Of a stretch of DNA of 64,000 nucleotides, positions 59,483 to 64,000 are shown in pieces (positions within the stretch are counted from its first letter, which is position 1; each line of letters starts with the position of its first letter). A program made the translations under genes and the position numbers. A model generated the notes under the pieces. The model was given only the letters and a program-made list of their open reading frames with translations. It ran no database searches and had not been told where the DNA came from. Source of the stretch: Methanolinea sp. (GTDB lineage: Archaea; Halobacteriota; Methanomicrobia; Methanomicrobiales; Methanospirillaceae); the NCBI GenBank assembly GCA_030055515.1, contig JASFYI010000001.1, positions 186,001 to 250,000 of the forward strand, given 5' to 3'.

Positions 59483-61021
59483 TCACTTCACCGGCGTCAC
59501 GCTGAACGACCTTGCCCCGCCGCGGTAGTTGAGGGACCCCCGGACGAACTCGAGGTTCATCTGCCCCGCGGAGTTCTCGCAGAGGTTCCCGATGACTATC
59601 TTCCTGTCGGGTGCCGGAATTACCTTCCCCTCGTTCACGAAGAGGACCATCGTCTGGTCATCGGGCGGGATCTCGATCGTGAACGTCGTGAAGAAGCCGG
59701 AGAAGGAGGGGACGTTGACGTCCGAGACGATTCCACTCTGGGCGTGGTTCCCGTTCACGTACAGCCTCGCGGAATCGAACTTCAGTCCCGTGAAGCCGTG
59801 GGCATTCACGTCGACGTGGCCGGAATCGGTCCTGTCCACGAATACCTGGACGAGGTCACCGGGGGAGAACGCGTGGGTGTAGCCCCCGATCTTCATCCAC
59901 CCTCCATTCCCGCCGACAGAGAACTGGATGTACCCCGTCGAGAGGGATCCCTTCCTGCTCCCGCGAAGCGAGATGTCCACCTTCTTTGCGGCAGCGACCT
60001 TCACCGCGCCGCTCTGGATCCGCGTGTCGGACCCGAACTGGTTGCTCACCGTGAGGCTCACCGTGTACTCGCCCTCGCGCGTGTAGGTGTGGACCGGGTT
60101 CTTCGCACGGGATCCGGACCCGTCGCCGAAGTCCCACGAGTAATCGGTGGGCAGACCCCTCGAGAGGTCGTTGAACTGGACGGTGAGCGGGGCCTCTCCC
60201 TCGGAGGGGATGGCCGCGAACTGGGCGGTGGGAACGGTCCCCGCCTTCACGAGGTCCCTCTCGACCTTCTGGCCGGTCCCGTACGCGTTGCGGACCGTGA
60301 GAGCGACGGTGTAGACGCCGGGGCTCCTGTACTCGTGCACGGGATTCTGCTCCGTCGAGGATTCGCCGTCGCCGAAGTTCCACAGCCACGACGTGGGGAT
60401 TCCGCTGCTATGGTCCGTGAACCGGACGACGAGCGGCACGCGGCCGGCGGTGGGCTCGGCGGTGAATTCAGCCCTCGGCGGCTCGGCTTGCGGGGTCCCC
60501 GTGGGGGTGAAAGTCACGACCGGGATGAGGGTCGCCGGGACAGGGGTTCCCGCGGGAGAGGGCGCGGGGGAAGCTGCGGGCGGCGTTGTCTCCACCGTCG
60601 ACACGGGGACGGGGGGAGTAGGCCCGGCCGGGGCCCGGGACTCGAAGATGACTGCCTCGCCTTTCTGGCCCGAGTACACGACCTCGACGAGGTCGGGCGT
60701 GCCGGGCCCGTCGTACTGGACGCGGAGGGTCTTTCCCGGCGTCCACGGCCAGTCCTGGGAGTAGAGGAACGAGAGGGAAGAATCGGGCATCACCTGGCCG
60801 TTGACGCGGACAAGTGTCTTTCCGCGCGGGAGGGGATCGCCCCCGTCGTGGTAGATGTAGACGACATTTCCGGATCTCTCGACTGTTGCCGAGAAGCTGG
60901 GCACGACGTCGGGCTGCAACGGGAAAAAGATGAAGACCACGACGATGACGACGAAGATGATCGCGACTGCTGCGACGAGCGCGAGGAGTATGTTCTTCGA
61001 TATTGCCGATTCCCTGTCCAT
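59483..61021 (-). CDS. Surface protein with pilin-N-like region and two PKD domains
   Basis: 512 residues. One transmembrane helix near residues 10-34 with a short cytoplasmic N-terminus. Next is a domain like archaeal pilin-N (DUF1628-type), with YIYHDGGDPLPRGKTLVRVNG. A Pro/Thr stalk (about 130-180) leads to two PKD domains (about 185-265 and 275-355) with LWNFGDGES and SWDFGDGSG. The C-terminal 150 residues form a beta-rich domain shared with the two proteins upstream. It projects outside the cell and may mediate adhesion. Confidence 0.83.
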   Translation of the reverse strand: MDRESAISKNILLALVAAVAIIFVVIVVVFIFFPLQPDVVPSFSATVERSGNVVYIYHDGGDPLPRGKTLVRVNGQVMPDSSLSFLYSQDWPWTPGKTLRVQYDGPGTPDLVEVVYSGQKGEAVIFESRAPAGPTPPVPVSTVETTPPAASPAPSPAGTPVPATLIPVVTFTPTGTPQAEPPRAEFTAEPTAGRVPLVVRFTDHSSGIPTSWLWNFGDGESSTEQNPVHEYRSPGVYTVALTVRNAYGTGQKVERDLVKAGTVPTAQFAAIPSEGEAPLTVQFNDLSRGLPTDYSWDFGDGSGSRAKNPVHTYTREGEYTVSLTVSNQFGSDTRIQSGAVKVAAAKKVDISLRGSRKGSLSTGYIQFSVGGNGGWMKIGGYTHAFSPGDLVQVFVDRTDSGHVDVNAHGFTGLKFDSARLYVNGNHAQSGIVSDVNVPSFSGFFTTFTIEIPPDDQTMVLFVNEGKVIPAPDRKIVIGNLCENSAGQMNLEFVRGSLNYRGGARSFSVTPVK

Positions 61022-61095
61022 TCTCTTCCACCCTGAAATCTCCCGCGAGACGTCTTTCTCCCGTGGATCTGACGCGGCGCGGGATTTTTCTCCCG

Positions 61096-61107
61096 GTATT
61101 TAAATGT
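61096..61107 (-). promoter_or_regulatory. TATA box for the two-PKD surface protein gene
   Basis: CATTTAAATACC on the minus strand, about 80 bp before the ATG at 61021, giving a leader of some 50 bases; the ribosome site is AGGGTGG. Apart from this element, the 295-bp gap up to 61316 holds nothing that I can support. Confidence 0.6.
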
Positions 61108-61316
61108 AGTCTTTCCTGACCCTATATCAATCTATCCATGAAAAGGGCACGATCCCCACTTCCCGCGGACTGCTCCGGGAAGGGCAGGGCGGGAGGGGAC
61201 TTGCGAACCGATTGCACAGGGCCGCGCCCCTCTACCGGGGTACTTGCACCCGGCGCGGTGCGGGGATATGGAGGGGAGAATGCGCGTTCACGTCCTCCCG
61301 CGGTGCACCTCCCCTT

Positions 61317-62567
61317 TCAGGCCTCCCCGAGGGTGTAGCCGGAGACCGCTCCCCAAAAGAGGATCTTTCCGGGGCGGGAACAGTCGAGCGCGAGGTTGCC
61401 ACGGGAGTCGGGCCGTACGGAGGCGAGTGTGACCGGCGATCCACCAACGCCCTTTGCCTCTCCCGAGACGATGAACCGGGGCTCGTCCTCGCCGCCGTCC
61501 ACGGAGAGGACGATGCCCGAGAGCAGGTCGCCGTAGCCCTGCACGGATATATCCGTGATCTCACCCTGCCCTCGCCGTTCCCCGTCGATGGAGAGGACCG
61601 TATCCCCGAACGAGAACGCGGTTATCTTCCCGCCACTCGCCGACACCTTCCCCTTCCCGCCGGACGGGAGGGCGAGGCGGACCCGCGAACCGGCGGGGAG
61701 TGCGACGGTGGATCCCCCTATCTTCACCCTCGATCCCGCTTCCGTGACGACGAACTCCACGAATCCCCCATGGACGACGTGCCCGTCCCGCGCCGCCTCG
61801 AGGTACACGTCCCGGTACTCCGCGGGTGTCACCGTGATGAATCCCTGGCTGATCCTCGTGTGCCCCCCGAAGGAATTCCTGACGGTGAGCCCCACCTGGT
61901 ACGTCCCCACCCGCGTGTAGGTGTGCACGGGGTTCTGCTCCGTCGAGGTCTCCCCGTCGCCGAACGTCCACAGCCACTCGTCGGGCAACCCCCGGGAGAG
62001 GTCGATGAACCTGACGGTCAGGGGAACCGGGCCGGAACGGGGCACCGCGTCGAACGATGCCACGGGGGGCCCGAGCGTGTCGACGGGGATGAAGGTCGGG
62101 GGCGTGCGCGGGACCGTCGTCCGGACGGGGGGTGATTCGGGCGTTGCGGGCGCGGGTGTGGGGGTAACGGGCACCTCTTCTGCCGCGGTCACCGCGGGGC
62201 GGATCTCGGCGGAGAAGAGTTCGCGCGTCCCCCCTGCCGAGCGGTAGCCTATCGCGAGGGATAGGGGAGATCCCGTCCGGGGCAGGACGAGGGAGATCGT
62301 CTCGCCTATCGACCACGGGCAGGCGATCCCGCCGGGGAACGGAACCTCGCTCCCGCCGACCGAGAGGACAATGCCGTCGCACGGGAGGGCGTCGCCGCCC
62401 TCGTGCGTGATGGAGGCGACGTTTCCCGTTACCGTGAGGTTGAACTGGGCCGACACCGCGGGGCGGGGGGCAAGGAACGTCGTGTAAACGACGGTCCCGA
62501 TGATGAGGATCCAGAGCGCGACGATGGCGTAGATCATCAGTCTCGTTTTTCTCTGGATCCTTTCCAT
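61317..62567 (-). CDS. Surface protein with pilin-N-like region and one PKD domain
   Basis: 416 residues. Transmembrane helix at about 10-32, then a pilin-N-like domain with SITHEGGDALPCDGIVLSVGG. A Pro/Thr stalk (about 135-165) and one PKD domain (about 168-250; LWTFGDGETS) follow. The C-terminal region (VYLEAARDGHVVHGGFVEFVV ...) matches that of its neighbours. Two Cys in the first domain could form a disulfide. It lies 21 bp after the partial gene, so both are probably co-transcribed. Confidence 0.83.
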   Translation of the reverse strand: MERIQRKTRLMIYAIVALWILIIGTVVYTTFLAPRPAVSAQFNLTVTGNVASITHEGGDALPCDGIVLSVGGSEVPFPGGIACPWSIGETISLVLPRTGSPLSLAIGYRSAGGTRELFSAEIRPAVTAAEEVPVTPTPAPATPESPPVRTTVPRTPPTFIPVDTLGPPVASFDAVPRSGPVPLTVRFIDLSRGLPDEWLWTFGDGETSTEQNPVHTYTRVGTYQVGLTVRNSFGGHTRISQGFITVTPAEYRDVYLEAARDGHVVHGGFVEFVVTEAGSRVKIGGSTVALPAGSRVRLALPSGGKGKVSASGGKITAFSFGDTVLSIDGERRGQGEITDISVQGYGDLLSGIVLSVDGGEDEPRFIVSGEAKGVGGSPVTLASVRPDSRGNLALDCSRPGKILFWGAVSGYTLGEA

Positions 62568-62588
62568 CGGTCCGCTCCAGGTACCCGG

Positions 62589-64000
62589 TCAGGTGAGCCG
62601 GTAGAATACGGCTGCACCGTCGTAGTAGACTTTGCCCTTCTCCGCGTCGAGGCGCATGAACCCGTCACTGGCCCGCGGGTAGAGCTCGTACAGTTCTATC
62701 TGCCTGCCGTCATTTCCGTCGATGATTGTAGTCCCGCCGAACACGAAGCGGGTCCAGACTGCCTTGGAAGACGCGGGGACGGTGAGGGCAAGCGAGGATT
62801 TCATTTCGGTATATCCGCTTATCCAGATATCGGTTATCGCCCCGCGGCCGAGCAGGTTGCCATTCCTGTAGACCAACACGTCGGGGAAAGCGAATCTGGA
62901 GATCCTGTTTCCGTTCATGTCGATCTCGACATCGGTACTGTCCTCATGGACTGTGAGGGAGACGACATCCTTCTCCTTGAGTTCGTGTTTTGTTGTTCCG
63001 ATCTTGATATAGGAGTACTGACCGGTCACGGTGAACTGCAGCTTGCCGCCGTTCGTCACGTATCCGCCTCTCTTCGTGTTGAGCAGCGCGTCAACTACAC
63101 TTCCATCCATCTTCCAGTTCCCGAAGTCAACGCCTTTCTCATAGCAATGTGGCGGTTCCAGATGGATATCGTCGTAGTAGATGCTCCGGGGTTCTGTCTG
63201 GTGCCAGCCGGCCTTGGAAACCTCCTTCACGGCGTACTGCTGTGCCGGGTCGTACTGGAGTCCTGACGCGGTGTATTCCCCTCCGGGCCCCGTGACGGCG
63301 GTCGCCACCCGTACCAAGTCGTTCCCATCCTTCCTGTAAACCTCGATCGTCCACCCTTCCAGGCCGGGCTCCCCCGCGTCCCGCTTCCCGTTCCCGTTGA
63401 GGTCGTTATACTTTGTCCCGGAGATGGTCCCGCACGAGGGTGTGGGGGTGGGAGTGGGAGAAGTAGTCGGGACAGTTGTTGGTATTGTAGTCGTTGGCGG
63501 AGTCGTCAGCGTGGTTGTGGGCGTTGGGGATGCGGTTGGTGGTGTGGTCACCGTGGGAGTCGGTGTCGTGGTGGGAATCGTCGTCTGCGTAGTCGTTGGC
63601 AGAGTCGTCAGCGTGGTTGTGGGCGTTGGGGATGTGGTTGGCGATGTGGTCACCGTGGGAGTCGGTGTCGTGGTGGGAATCGTCGTCTGCGTAGTCGTTA
63701 AAGAGGGGAGTATGGCCGGTGTCGTCCCGGGGACAAAGGATGCCTGCAGGACGATGGACTGCACCGACGGCCCCCGGTAAATCACCGTGACGCTCTCGGG
63801 TACCGCCGGGGAATCGATGACGAGGGTCCTGCCGACGGACCACGGTGTCCTCGTCTCCGACCAGGGGTGCTCCTCGAGCGTGCCGTCTTCCCGCCGCAGG
63901 AAGATAGTCCCGTGGTCCACGGGGTTGCCGTTGAGGAGGACAGTCGTCATCTCCTCCCTGAGCTCGTCTCCCCCGTTGTGGGAGACCATGACCCTGTCCG
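62589..64000 (-). CDS. Surface protein with SdrD_B-like domain, N-terminus cut by window edge
   Basis: The frame is open to the right edge, so the start and membrane helix lie outside. The visible part begins in the pilin-N-like domain (DRVMVSHNGGDELREE), equivalent to the HxGGD motif of the two paralogues. A long Thr/Pro stalk follows, built partly from a 34-residue repeat. Then comes an SdrD_B-like domain (TISGTKYNDLNGNGKRDAGEPGLEGW) of the sort found in bacterial adhesins, and the shared C-terminal beta-rich domain. No PKD domain is present, so the three tandem genes differ mainly in the central module. Confidence 0.8.
   Translation of the reverse strand, partial: DRVMVSHNGGDELREEMTTVLLNGNPVDHGTIFLRREDGTLEEHPWSETRTPWSVGRTLVIDSPAVPESVTVIYRGPSVQSIVLQASFVPGTTPAILPSLTTTQTTIPTTTPTPTVTTSPTTSPTPTTTLTTLPTTTQTTIPTTTPTPTVTTPPTASPTPTTTLTTPPTTTIPTTVPTTSPTPTPTPSCGTISGTKYNDLNGNGKRDAGEPGLEGWTIEVYRKDGNDLVRVATAVTGPGGEYTASGLQYDPAQQYAVKEVSKAGWHQTEPRSIYYDDIHLEPPHCYEKGVDFGNWKMDGSVVDALLNTKRGGYVTNGGKLQFTVTGQYSYIKIGTTKHELKEKDVVSLTVHEDSTDVEIDMNGNRISRFAFPDVLVYRNGNLLGRGAITDIWISGYTEMKSSLALTVPASSKAVWTRFVFGGTTIIDGNDGRQIELYELYPRASDGFMRLDAEKGKVYYDGAAVFYRLT
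63491..63694. repeat. 102-bp tandem repeat, two copies, in a Thr/Pro stalk
   Basis: Two direct copies start at 63491 and 63593, with the beginning of a third at 63695; each unit is 102 bp and encodes 34 residues of the form TTQTTIPTTTPTPTVTT. Copies differ at only a few bases. The in-frame unit allows stalk length to change without breaking the gene. Confidence 0.85.

Overview
This window is GC-rich archaeal DNA, most probably from a hydrogenotrophic methanogen of the order Methanomicrobiales. The taxonomic reading is an inference from gene content: a methanogenesis marker 8 protein, DUF2121 and UPF0280 family proteins, the DUF39 plus NIL-ferredoxin pair for methanogen homocysteine synthesis, the archaeal Trm56 tRNA methylase, TFE, an archaeal-type AlaRS, and a complete 14-subunit Mbh-type membrane-bound [NiFe] hydrogenase. 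Genes are packed tightly, with many ATGA or GTGA stop-start overlaps. Several genes have a TATA box about 25-28 bp from the start codon, which suggests leaderless transcripts. Most long antisense open frames are GC-driven shadows.

Region by region. 1-2469: an MFS transporter cut by the left edge and a MATE exporter, convergent. 3064-5976: aldehyde:ferredoxin oxidoreductase with a MoeB-like activator and a MoaD-like sulfur carrier. 6117-9150: a thioredoxin-CcdA fusion and a CHASE4 histidine kinase. 9182-15420: a branched-chain amino acid type ABC transporter split into units around a convergent centre, with two paralogous binding lipoproteins and matching palindromes in both promoter regions. 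15605-20926: DUF2121, a 1230-residue REC-GAF-PAS kinase and a small multidrug export family protein. 21030-26636: glycerophosphodiesterase, then SLC13 permease, MBL-rhodanese protein, two YeeE/YedE halves and a hydrogenase maturation protease. 26658-34733: the minus-strand mbhA-N operon.

35039-37861: a zinc ribbon-PUA-PAPS reductase protein, hisH and a membrane protein. 37897-39843: a six-gene minus-strand operon of small proteins, three of which share a Y-[FL]-D-R...E-W-G-L motif; I could not match it to a described system and regard it as the best candidate for something new. 39943-45288: surface protein, membrane HTH protein, alaS, a SWIM protein and a Nif3-like protein. 45310-49919: homocysteine genes, 2H phosphoesterase, UPF0280, a response regulator and an unknown protein. 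50046-53540: an information-processing cluster (wHTH, trm56, ATP-grasp, tfe, HD protein) and an ACT-domain regulator. 53719-54732: tRNA-Leu(GAG) and methanogenesis marker 8. 54792-64000: surface proteins, a giant TPR protein and three tandem pilin-N/PKD-like proteins, the last cut by the right edge.

How the genes fit together (inference): AOR yields reduced ferredoxin, which Mbh can exchange with H2 and an ion gradient. The protease next to mbhN could mature its large subunit. The MBL-rhodanese and YeeE/YedE genes point to sulfane-sulfur handling. The kinases, membrane HTH and receiver protein provide sensing, and the right end is devoted to the cell surface.
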